This document shows positions 1 to 11,594 of a stretch of 64,000 nt of DNA, in pieces. The notes beneath the pieces were generated by a model that saw nothing but the letters and a program-made list of their open reading frames with translations, made no database searches and was not told the origin of the DNA. Positions within the stretch are counted from its first letter, which is position 1, and the number at the start of each line of letters is the position of its first letter. The position numbers and the translations under genes were made by a program. This DNA comes from Neurospora intermedia (lineage: Eukaryota > Ascomycota > Sordariomycetes > Sordariales > Sordariaceae). Location: assembly GCA_037102815.1 (NCBI GenBank), contig BTPP01000012.1:781373-845372 (forward strand), given 5' to 3'.

Positions 1-3000
1 ACGTATACGCTTAAAAATAAATAGGATTAACTTTAACTATATTATTAACCTTCCTTACGAGGAAGATAGTAAAGTAGATACCGACTTAGACGGATATAAT
101 AGGGAAGAGGAAGGATTGGAAGATAATAACGAATAAATTCGAATAATAAGTAGGTCTTTATATATAGAATACGTAGCAATAATTTTATAATAGCTATTAT
201 TATATACAATTAATATATATTATACTCGGATAATAATTATTAGAAGTAATCTCTATTAATTATAATAGTTTTTTAGAGTTATATATAAAGCTATATATCT
301 AGCTTAATAATAAAACTATCCTTAGAATAAATTATTCTTCCTTATATTTTTACTATAGTTCGAATAGGTAATTGGGTATCGCCCTACTAAGTCTAATGTC
401 CTAGCCCTTCGAAAGCCAACTATTGAAATATTATAAAGACGTTTCCTACTATTTAGGAATGTTTAGAGTATAATATAAGACTTATATAAATTAATTTAGT
501 TGATAACGAATTATTTACGGCCTCTTCCTTTATTACCCTCCCTATTGCTCCTACCCTAATTCCTCCTACCCTAACTATATTTATACTACTTATTCCGCTT
601 CGTTCCCCAACTCCTATTCTTAATGTACCTACCTCCTAAGGACCTATACCTCCTTACGATTTAAGCCTCGTTAAATATATCTATAACTTTTAGAAAGTTA
701 GGGATATTAGTATTAATAAAACTAAGTAATAATTAGCTATAGAGTTTATTATTAGTAAATAGTATTAGGTATAATACGTACGAGACGACGAAGCCCTAAT
801 TACTATATACCGACCGTTTATTACTAAAAGTTTCGGGGAGTTATTATACTATTAAATAATAATGTTTTTAGAATGTACGAGTCCTATTGAATTTATTAAG
901 TATATTATAGAGGTTTATAAAATTCGCCAAATAGAACCCTATATATATTACAAATTTAATAATTTTTAAATTATAAATAAGAATAATATATATAAAGACC
1001 GTATAGTCTTTACTAAGGTTTACTTTAACGATAATAAGCCCCTTTCCCTTTATTTATTAAAGAAGAAAATTCTAAAATTACTCAACTAGAGGATAGTATA
1101 GAATAATATAAGTAGGCCCTATATTATTTATTTAGTATAGGAAGATTATATTAACTAAAATAGTATTAAGAATAAAGTGGTATTAGTAGCGATAGTAGGG
1201 AGGAAGCGTTCGCGAGTACTTAAAGCTTCTAATAATCGATTACGAAGGCGGCCGACGAGAGTATTTTCGACTATTCGACTATTAGTTGAAAATTAAACGA
1301 ATACCGACTCAAGCAACGAAAGCGAGCCTTCTATAGTAGGGGCTAACTATATACAACCTAATAATTATAATTATTAAATATAAACCTTTAAGAAGGAACC
1401 GGACGATAGTTCTACAGTAAGTTATAATAGTAAGCAACCGAAAATTACTAATAAAGTAATTCTAACCTTTAAGAAGGAATAAAGTAAAGAGCCCACAATA
1501 GGTAGTATAAATAGCCGAACAGTAATTACTAGTAGAGTAATATTAACTTTTAAAAAGGAGAAAACTTAAGGGCCTACAATAGGTCGTATTAATAGACGAA
1601 CGGTAGCTACCGGTAGAGAAACGTTAATTTTTAAGAAGGAGGATAGTAAAGGATATATAATAAATTATATTAATATACAATCGGAAGCCTTCGGATATTG
1701 TAGTACAATTTACAAAGTAGAGGGATCCGAAAATATAAGAAATATATATACTTCGGTAAGGGATTGGATAATACGTAAAGTAGATAAATGTACGGAATAA
1801 AGCGATCTAGGCATATCTTATATAGTTGGACATAGTAGGCGGGAATTTTCTTTTATATAATTAATCAATTTAATTAGAGATTAAATACCCGCGGAGTACG
1901 TTTAGGCGGGATTATCTATTAATATAGTAGATTGAGCACATAATAATTATATAGACGATGAAAGCGATTACTCTATAAACGATTAAATTGTATTATATAA
2001 ATTTAAAGTAAATTGTACTATAAATAAGGTATATCCGAGTGCGAAAGTAAAAAGTAAGGGTAGAGTAAAGGGACCGACTACAGCTAGGCTATTTACACAA
2101 CGAATAAGACAATCGTAAAAAAAAGGTTAATTAGAAATATATTAAATAGTTTACTTATATTTAATATCTTTAGACGATTAAAATAAAAATAAATACTTTT
2201 AAAATTTTATATTTTTATTTGCAATCTAGCTTAATCGTATATAATTCGTCCTATTTACTTAAATTTACAATTAACCTACTCCTATTATTATTCAATCTAA
2301 AGTATTTATATACATTACTTATTCTACTACCTTCCCTCGTTAATTTACTATCCTATTAAGAATTTAATAATACTTTATCCCTCCTTTACCCTTATCTATC
2401 TTATTTCCGTCTTATTCAATAAGTTACTCCCGGATTACATATAAATTATACATTCTTCTAGGACTATACGCCCTCTCCGGGTAACAAGAGAGTTTTAATA
2501 TATCTTCTATTATACTTATTAAAAATAAGGATTAATTATACTCGAACGGAATTAATTCGAAGGTGCTTCGACTATACCCCTAAGTAAAGTCTATACAAAT
2601 TACGATCTTAAACTTGCTAAAATTATTAAAGAAGCCACTTCTATCCTAACCGAATATACTTGTACTATAAATATACCGGATAAATTCGTTAGGGTTCGCG
2701 AAGGTTCTATATAGGTCTATTTCGAAGAAGTCCGAAGAACTTATATATATTTTGGAGATATCTATTTTTACTTATATATCTCTATAGTAGTCTAGTTTGT
2801 ATTTAATTAACTACTAAGTAGCGCGAACAAATTGTATTATAGATATTGTACTAGAGTTGTTAATATATTAGTATATATATATAGAAATGGACAAAGTTTT
2901 GTAAATTAATTTGTGTATATCGATAGTTATAAGGTAATAGGTTTGATGTAGTGAAAAGGTAGAGGTAAAGAGAGATTTTTTCGATAAAAGTAAAAGGAAG

Positions 3001-6000
3001 AGAAAGGGAAGTAAAAAAATAAGATGTAAATTAGATTTATATAGTCTTATTGAATAGTGTACAAAAAAGTATATTCTGGAGGATGTTTAAGGCTAAATAG
3101 AGAAAAAATAAAAAATAGAAGAAAGATAAGTAAATAAAAAAAAAAAAAAAGTCTAAAGATATATTAAATTAGAAAATAAAGTAATGTATATTTTATATAT
3201 TTTAAATATAAAAGTAACTACTAATTATAATTCTATTATTTTAAAGATTTTAATAATAATATTATTATTATATAAAACTATATATAACTTTCTTTTATTT
3301 AAATTAAGATATTTTATAATATTATTTATTTTAATCTCTTATTTCCTTCGTTCTAATAAAGTATATCTCAATTATTTAAGTTAGAATTATAAATATAATA
3401 CTATTTTTATTACTCTTTTTAGTACTATTTATTATATAATTATTATAAACTTTAAATATTTATATTTATAATCAATATTAAAGTTGGTATTTAAATTATA
3501 TTATATTTACTTTCCAAAATATAAAATAAAGAAGTATTAGAAAATAGTTTATAATTTTGAAACTATTATTATATTTTAAAAAATTATATAATTAAAAATA
3601 TTAAAATATATTCTTAATATAAATAAACTTTATTATGAATAAAAGTAAATTATATATACAAATATAAAAGAACGAAAAGATCTTTCTATTTTATTGTAAT
3701 AGATTCTTTAGATACTATTAACTAAATTATATTAAGATAGTTAAAATATACTATAAAAAATATAAGTTTTATTTTTTTTTCCTTATTATTATAATTATAA
3801 TAATTAATTATATATATTATATTATATATTAATTTTATATAATATTAAAAGTAGGTTACTAATATTCTAAATTTAAAATTGATTTAAAATTCGAAAGTTG
3901 ATTAATTTATAGTTATATTATAAAATTAATAATAGAAGTAAAAGATATATGAAAATTCCTATACTACTCTCAATATTATATTATAATTATTATTTTAATT
4001 GTAAATTTCATTTTCTAATAGTTCTTCAATTTTTAATTAATAATAAATAATTATTTAATTAAAGCTAAAAAGGTTTTTTCCGAAATATATTATATTATAT
4101 ATATTCAATATAATATTATAATATTTAATACTATTTATAAGTTAATAAATAATCATATTAGAGGTTTAGAAGTATAATAGTATAGTTTTACAAATAATAA
4201 AATAATTTAATAATTAATAATAAGTAGTATTGGAATTAAATATAAGGAAGATATAATAAATACTATAATAAGTAATATTAAAATTCAATATATAGTTTCC
4301 AATATTAATTAAAAAGTATTATAATAATAATTTATATAATTATTATTTGGATATAATATTATATAAATTATATATTTAGTATTCTAGATTAATCTTCTTT
4401 AAATAAAGAAGAATTATAATTCTTCTAATAATTATATATAAATAATTCTTATAATACTAGAAGATATATAAAGGATTCAATAATAAGTAAAATAGTATCA
4501 TATATAATTATTGTAATAGAAGAATAATTATATAAATTTTACTTCTTAAAAATAACCTTTTCTTTATATATTTCCTAAATATTCCTTTATTTTATTTGTA
4601 TATTCTTGATTTTTATAGAATAATGAAATACTTTATTTAATATTTTATATAGTATAATAAATTATATATACATTTTGGAATATAACGGTATTTACAATTT
4701 AAAATTTATAATGTTTCTTATTAAAATTAAAAATCGTAATTTATTTTAATTAAACTACTAAAATAATAATAATATTTCTATTCTAAAGTAATTTAGAATA
4801 TACTAAGCAATTTTATATTTATTACGAAAGTTAAATATATATATAATAGAATTTAAAGAATAGTCTTTAATTATATATTTAAATATATATATATTTAAAA
4901 TAAGAAATTATATCTATATATATATATATAGTAAATATATTATTTATATAAAATTTAATGAAAAGTTTTGGTATATTTATTTTATAAGAAATTAAATAAA
5001 TCAATTCTTTTTCTAAAAGTTAATAATATAAGGATTCGTTTTTAAAAGAAAAATCAATTTTTTATTAAATTGTTTTAATTCTAAACCTTTTTTAATTTTT
5101 CAAATTCTTTTTATTATTTTTTTTTATATTTTTTAAAAGCTTTTCAAAGATTGTTCAATCTTTATTTAAATTTTTTTATATTTCTTTTGATATTTTTTTA
5201 AAGAAATCTTTTCAAAAAATATAATATTTTTTGAGGATTTTTTCTTATTTCTTTAAATACTTTTTTTTAAAGGATTTTTCTTTAATTTTCTCTAAGGAAT
5301 TTTTCTTTATTTTTTGGGGGATTTTTTTTTTATTTTTTTTTATTTTTTTTAAATTTTTTTTTTTTTAAAATTTTTTTTTTTTGAATTTCTTTTTATAATT
5401 TTCCATAGAATTATTTTCTTTGCAAAGTCTTTGTAATTTTCTTTAGGAAAAATACAATACAACGTTAATTATTAAACTAAGCAGTAAAATACAATAATTA
5501 TTTAAAAAATACCTTGTATCTATATAATATTAATCCAGCTCTATTCTATCGCCCTCTCCTATATTATTCCCACAAATTCTCAACTCGTCCAACAATCTCT
5601 ACTTAGTTTATTCGATAACCTTTATCGATACTATTTCAACTATTCTCTTACTAAAGGTTACTTCGCCGATCTTCTCCGCCGCATTCGCTTCGTACACTAT
5701 TATTATATTAAATTATATCTATATCTATCTATTATTTATATTATTTATATATACTTTATTAGATAGGGTATATCCTACCCTAATATAGTATATAGTAATA
5801 AAAATAAGCGTTTACAAAAACTTCGTATCCGCCTATAATATACTTTGCAAAAGGCCCGCAGTTCTAGAATTCCTAATATTTCTTATAATTCCTATTTTTA
5901 AAGTTCTAGGTAAATAGATAGTAGGCAATCCTAATAAATTATTCGCAATACTTCTAATTCGGGTACTATATTTCAAATTGGTTGTTATACTAGTATTTTT

Positions 6001-6300
6001 TAAAATTAAAGCCGCGGACTAATAATTAAGGATAGCTTTAGTATAAAATATATCTTAATTAAATAAGATTTAGATAAATTAAATACAAAGTACCTTTCTC
6101 CCATCTAAAAAACGATAGATATTTACGTACAAGTATTTAATAAATATTTTAATAGTAAATTTAGTACGGGTCAACTCGTTGTTACACTCTTCCTACGTCT
6201 CTAGTACGCCGTCCAAGTAGCGTCTATACAAATCGAAATCCTTAGGTCGGTACGCTATTTTAATTAGTTGTAATATAGTATAGTTTAGAACTAGATATTG
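1..6300. repeat. RIP-mutated AT-rich heterochromatin-like block
   Basis: The block is extremely poor in CpA and TpG while TpA is abundant and CpG, CpC and CpT persist: the first 180 bases contain no CA and a single TG. That is the classical footprint of repeat-induced point mutation in Neurospora and relatives, where CpA in duplicated DNA is converted to TpA. Stretches at about 330-2900 and 5460-6300 keep moderate GC and look like decayed coding repeats, with stop codons in every frame. The part at about 3000-5450 is far more AT-rich. The only ORF of any length, at 3184-3384, is Ile/Tyr/Leu/Lys-rich and typical of AT-rich noise. The original element family cannot be named. Such blocks are usually H3K9me3 heterochromatin; that is inference. 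The right edge, near 6300, is sharp. Confidence 0.85.
5040..5400. repeat. T-rich tract inside the AT-rich block
   Basis: This stretch of about 360 bases is strongly strand-biased to T on the plus strand. It holds many T runs of 6 to 10, broken by short A or AAG/GGA interruptions. It differs from the A/T-balanced DNA on its left (4100-5030) and from the mixed RIP-type DNA on its right (5460 onward). No gene is visible. Confidence 0.6.
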
Positions 6301-6872
6301 TAATGGAACTAAGATTGTCGATGTAAAATGTAGTATAGGGGAGTAGAATGTAAGGGTTTAGGGAAGAGGATGCAAGGGATTGGGGAGGAGGATAGGAGGT
6401 GGGGTAGAGGAGGCGTAGGTATAAGAATAAATTGAGTGTACAAACGGATTTGGATTGTAGACACCGGTGTAGGTATAGCGGATATCGGCTGTCGGCAGCT
6501 GGAAAGTGGAGAAAAATAGAGTTTGGCCTTCATACTGCCGTAGTCCCTTCCGTCCCGGGCCCAAGTGCAGGGCAATAAAGCAAAGTGACGGGCGGCTATG
6601 AATGACCCAGTGCTCCTGCCTCCTTTCAGTCTCGACGCAGTGATGACGAGGCTGCAGTGCAGTGGCATCAAACCAACGAACTCGATTTCAGCGATAATTT
6701 TGCAAGTGCGGCTGCCAAGTGTGTGTTCACTTTTATTGTTTGTTCGCGGCCTTCATTTTGCAGCCTCATGGCCAATCCGAAGGGAAGGATGAAACATCCG
6801 GAAAACAAGTGGGCGTTCACGGCACCGTTCGTTCATCGCCCACTGCATCGGGTTCGGATGCCCGTGATTGTA

Positions 6873-6895
6873 GGCGGGCGGGCGGGCGGGCGGGC
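6873..6895 (+). repeat. GGGC tandem, G-quadruplex-capable
   Basis: Five consecutive GGGC units preceded by GGC give five G runs of three with one-base loops, which is enough for an intramolecular G-quadruplex on the plus strand. It lies about 570 bp inside the right edge of the AT-rich block. Confidence 0.8.
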
Positions 6896-7426
6896 TGCAA
6901 CCTCTCATTGTCCGTACCTCTGCCCCTCCTCCTTGCTGGCCTTCCACTTCTTCCTTTTTCTTCTGTTTTACATCACGACGGGTCCTGGGACCCTTCATCC
7001 CGAAACAAACAAAAAAGCAACATACGCATCACTGAACGAATGAAGGAACGGACCACACTCCAAACTGGCACTGGCGCACCTTTGCGTCACGATTACGCAG
7101 GAACAAACCCCATTTATCTATTTGCGGCGCAATAATTATTGCTTTTCCGACGACACGACGGGGGATTTCCTGTGGTGGTGTTGGTGGTGGTGGTTGTGAT
7201 GTCTGGGCATCTCGTCGTCGCCGACGTCAATCACCAAGTGCGACGACCCCTGTTTTCTGCGGTCGTTCCCGCTTGTGGTAGGTGCCTGCCAATCCCACAA
7301 TATCTCAGAGACCCAACGAACAGCATCAATCAGCACCAGCCTCACCACCACAGGAAAGGACAAGACAGACATGACAAGACGCAAGGCCGGATCCCATGGC
7401 AAATGTAACATTCAAAGACAGGGAAG

Positions 7427-7452
7427 AAAAAAAAAAAAAAAAAAAAAAAAAA
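7427..7452. repeat. Homopolymer A run (26 nt)
   Basis: Uninterrupted A run in intergenic DNA, with no gene directly next to it. Confidence 0.9.
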
Positions 7453-8485
7453 GCGTGCAAAGCGTAGGCTGGCTCACTGACCGTCATCAGTCAGACCGCT
7501 GAGCTGCACTGCACGCCTGCGCTGCACTGCGTACGCAATCAAGAAAACCCTTTAAGTCTTTGCCAGCCAGCAGCAATCTGATTGCCCAATGTCTATCTGG
7601 AATGGCACCCTCCGTACGCACGTCTGAGGCCATCAAATCAGTTTTAGGAAGGCCCCAAACTCTGACAGTTTGACACTTGCTTGACAGCCCAGACAGACAC
7701 TGGCTAATTTCACATGGCACCGGCAGGCGATTCTGCGACGGGTGGATGGCAGCCACGGCAGGATAGGCAGGCAGTCGACCTTGGACAATAACATCGTGGC
7801 TCTTCTCGCCCGGAGGACTGGCTCGCTCGCTGTGTCGCTGGATCTCTCGGGCGTCCGTGCTGAGGGTGCCTCGAGTACCGTGATACCGTTCTGGAGGGGC
7901 ACAGTGCCAGAGTGTGCCAATCTGCTCACCTCATCATTCCGTTTTCGAGCTCACTCGTACCAGCTACTTCTCTGACCACTGCGACAACGCCAGCAACCTG
8001 CCGCACCCACGCAGGCTCCGTTCCTCCGTTTTTCGAGACGTGTGGGAGAACTGGTGGATAGGACAGGGAGCACCCCGGCCCGCTGGAATCCACCGAGGCC
8101 ATCCGCTGGGTCCTGAAATGGGCCTGAAAATGGAAATCTCCCGGCAAAAGGAGATGGGTCCGTCCAAGCTGGCCCCAAACGACAGAGGTACATGGGTACA
8201 GATGAGCTACACGTACCTCAGGCGTTGTCCAGCTCGTCTCGTAAAACGGAGCTTGCACGCAAAGACAGGCCAGACATACACCAGACAAGGTACCGGGCTC
8301 CTTTGGCTGGGTCCCCGGGCTGCCCTGTCGTGTCTGGTGTGGTTGTCTTTGGGATTGGGACGGACTGGGAACCGGGGTGTGGTCCAAGAGACAATTGATG
8401 CCAACGACAAGGTAGGGAAAATAAGGTGGTCACCCCCTTGACTTCCATTTTGACATTGCCTCGTTCCAGTTCCAGTAATCCTCAT

Positions 8486-8493
8486 GTTATAAG
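8486..8493 (+). promoter_or_regulatory. TATA-like element upstream of the 34-codon ORF
   Basis: GTTATAAG lies 464 bp before the ATG at 8957. Pyrimidine-rich DNA (about 8500-8600) and then a CAA/CCA-rich segment (about 8725-8770) follow. Such unstructured CA-rich leaders are common in well-translated fungal mRNAs. The assignment is inferred from position only. Confidence 0.3.
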
Positions 8494-8956
8494 ACCGAGA
8501 GATCCCCTTCCCCGTTCAGACCTCTTTTCTTGGAATCCCCATCACAGCTTCTCAACCATCTTCGGATCCTAATTCTTCTCCTGTGTTGTGAATAAACAAC
8601 AGGTTTAATACTGCCTTACTTGTCTACTTCAGATCCACACTACTGCACGACTGCCAGCTCCAAAGAGTTCCTTTCCTATTTCGAATATCACGAAAGACTT
8701 CCGAAACGGGAAGCATACCGAACAACACCACCACCACAACAACAACAACCATCAACACAACAAAAACACAAAGCTTACGCACTTGTTGACGACACTCTAT
8801 CGAATCCTAATTCTCGCCGATTACACTTTGGCGTCTCAATTGTGAGTCATGACGCGCAGCACTCCAGATGCCGGGTCGGACACATAGCTAACCAAGGTGT
8901 CTTCACTGTGCTACAGCTCTTGCGACGTTTTTAATACAACCTTCAGAACCGCCAAA

Positions 8957-9061
8957 ATGATCACCAGGGAGTCTCAGTCTGTCTTCAACTTCGGCCGTGG
9001 CGCCTACGATACCACCGGTGTCCCCAAGCCCCCACAGCCGCCCAAGCCCAGCCGGAGGTAA
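8957..9061 (+). CDS. Candidate 34-residue microprotein
   Basis: I do not recognise this protein. The ATG at 8957 has A at -3 in a GCCAAAATG context. The following codons show the C-rich wobble typical of expressed Neurospora genes: ACC, GTC, TTC, AAC, TTC, GGC, GCC, TAC, ACC, ACC, GTC, CCC, AAG. The peptide begins MITRESQSVFNFGRGAYD, has no obvious signal peptide or membrane segment, and ends in a Pro/Lys segment PKPPQPPKPSRR. The TAA overlaps a GGTAAAG that could instead be a splice donor; possible acceptors are CTGCAG ending at 9120 and TTTTAG ending at 9366. If spliced, the product would be longer. A TATA-like element and a CA-rich leader upstream fit a real transcript. The codon pattern is seen; that it is expressed is inferred. 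Confidence 0.45.
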   Translation: MITRESQSVFNFGRGAYDTTGVPKPPQPPKPSRR

Positions 9062-11535
9062 AGGGCTCTCGATCATATCGGGACCCGATGCGTGCCTGTT
9101 CATCCCTTGGATTACTGCAGCGCGGATCATTGTCACGACAAGATACCGTGCGGAATGCAGCGAAACAACGGCGCTCGACATTTTGGCCATGTTCTCATTC
9201 CTGAATCGACATTGGGACGACAATCAACAACCAAAACATGCCGGCGATCTTGAACCAGCAGCACCATGCACCTCTTCGTTTTTGCGACTTCTCTTTTCGA
9301 CTACTATACTATAATCGGTTTTAATCTCGCCCTCGCCCTCTTTTATCGACCTCTACCACATTTTAGTCAACAACCTCTGCGATCTCATTCTCGGGCGATT
9401 AATTCTTATTCGGAGTACGCCATTTAATAATATGGAGGACAACAAGACAACAACAAGCGGGTGGTTCATTCCGGGCGGCTGACTCTAGCTTTTCACACTG
9501 AGTTTTGCTTTTTTACACCTGGTGCACGGCGTTCACACATAGAGAGGGGCTTGGTTGCATTTTTCCTTTTTGTTGGGCTTTAATGGAGCAATACTCGAGT
9601 CGCTCTTGGGGTGGTCACTTGTCATATTTCACACCAAACCTGTTTTGCGCGGATCGCGACGGAAAGAAGCAGCGCGCAACCTACCAGCTTCTCTCCCGAA
9701 CACATTCGACCACCAACTTGAGCACGCCCTCCCAAACCCAGCCGGAACACGATCCGATCTCATAATCCGCCGAATCACCACAGCGGGAACGGCACTTGAG
9801 CATGGGTTCAGGGATGGGCATGCCAACCAAGAATGATGGGCGACCGACATCACAGCATTTTTGGTTTTTCTTTTCTCTTTTGTCCTGGGTTGGATTGGGA
9901 AAAAGACTTGGGTGGCTGGGAAAAACTGCTTTTCATTGCATCTAGACTTTCTGTATTTTCTTGTATTTTCCCACCTTGTTATGGGATGTACTACCACATC
10001 GGGATGGATCTCCTCGCGGAGACAGCCATCATCACCCGCACAGCGCATCATGGCCCCTATTTCCTTTTCATGTCACATCACATCATCATCATCGTCACAT
10101 CACCACTGTACACCATCTGGCATTATTTTTGGAGGATACACATTTTGGGGCATCAGTTTCCCTTGGTATCTCCAGCCATGAAAAGGGCAGTCAGTGTTCG
10201 CTTGGCTGGATCCAGGTTATACAAGATACCCCCTCTCGTCTTTTGTTTAGTTAATCCCCTCCCTGCACCCCTTATATCGGATCTCACTCATGTATAAAGA
10301 TACAGTCGGAGGATGGATAATCAAAGTAGTTATATAGATTAGCGAAAGAAAAAGCTTGGTCTATACATCATACCACAGCAAATGGAATATTTGAGGTTTC
10401 TCTCTCAACAATCAACGTGGACTTTTTGCCCTCCGTGAATATTTTCAGCCGCACTTGAGCACATCTGGATAAGCTTCAAGTTGTCCTACGTCCGATATAC
10501 GAAGTTAAAAAAAAAGACAAAAAGAAGTTTCATGTTGTTAATGGTGGCGAAGACTTGGACGGCGGGGATGAGATTGAAGGAGAAGGTGTGAACGGCGACC
10601 TCGAGAATGCACGTTCCCGATCTGTTTGTCTCATACAAAGATAATGACACACACGCGAACGAACGAACGAACGAACTTATTACATTGTGTGTGGTGTGGT
10701 GTGGCGGATCTGAATCACGACTGCCTGCCGCGCAGTGAGTATTGACACTTGCAACTTGCATCTATCACTATTTTCTTCCTTTTTTTTTCTTTTTTCTTTT
10801 CTCTTTTCTCTCCCCCTTCTCTGTTGACGTGCGTGCGTGGGTGCGTGCGGCGTGCACCTATGTATGTTACATACGTGGCAGCATGTGTCAAGCCCAAAAC
10901 GCGGGATCTTTCCATGCATTGGCATTATCACTTTTGTTCTCTTTCAAAACGAACACCCACCCACACGCGAACACCACACACACATTTCAAAAAAAAAGCT
11001 GTCTGTGATTTCTCGCTTCTCTAAGAATGGCAGCAAGCGAGCGGACGGACTTTCCGGGACCCGTTCGTTCGTTCATTTGTTCGTTTGTTCATTCACAGTT
11101 TTATTGAGAATCGAACCGTTTATTACTAAAATTGAAGCGTTGCGCCCGACCCGCGCGAACACAAAGAGGATGGAGATTAATTACAGCGAACCACACCATC
11201 AGCGGAGCTAATTCCGGGGTAGCGTAGGTATTCTAACGAAGGTACCTCTAGGTAGAGGTTGCGAGGTGCCAGCCAGCCAGCTAGGTGCTGCTGTTGGCGG
11301 GCCGGTAGCCGGACCGGTCGTCGACGTCGTCGACTGTCGTAACAACCTACGTACCTACATACCACCTCTCTACCATAGGCACGGGGCGCGGTACGGTACC
11401 TGCCTGAGCTTCCATCCCATGTCATTAGGTTATATCACCTTGTGGAAAGGTAGAGGTAAGGTACGGTAGGTAAGGCCCGTTCGATCTTTAATGTTCGCTG
11501 CGGCCCGGAACGGGTGGACGGATGGATGCGCTACC

Positions 11536-11594
11536 TTGATTGATTGATTGATTGACAAAATCATCTGGTCGTTTGTTTGTTTGCTTGCTTGCTT
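11536..11594. repeat. Compound tetranucleotide microsatellite
   Basis: A TTGA/GATT run at 11536-11555 is followed after 15 bases by three GTTT units and then three GCTT units. Two different tetranucleotides side by side suggest slippage followed by point change. Confidence 0.8.

Larger units (their letters stand above)
6301..8480. other. Intergenic DNA, no convincing gene
   Basis: Normal-GC DNA begins here after the RIP block. Several open frames of 60-175 codons occur on both strands, but those checked start at GTG or TTG, lack biased wobble positions and match no family I recognise. Visible structures are a GGCG/GGGC tandem at 6873-6895 and a 26-base A run at 7427-7452. Confidence 0.6.

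Noticed and set aside
3184-3384. 66-codon frame in the AT-rich core
   Set aside because: Ile/Tyr/Leu/Lys composition expected from AT-rich noise; no mitochondrial gene similarity recognised.
9833-10297. 154-codon ATG frame rich in Ile, His and Phe
   Set aside because: Apparent membrane-like composition comes from T-rich and CAT-repeat DNA; no bias at third positions.
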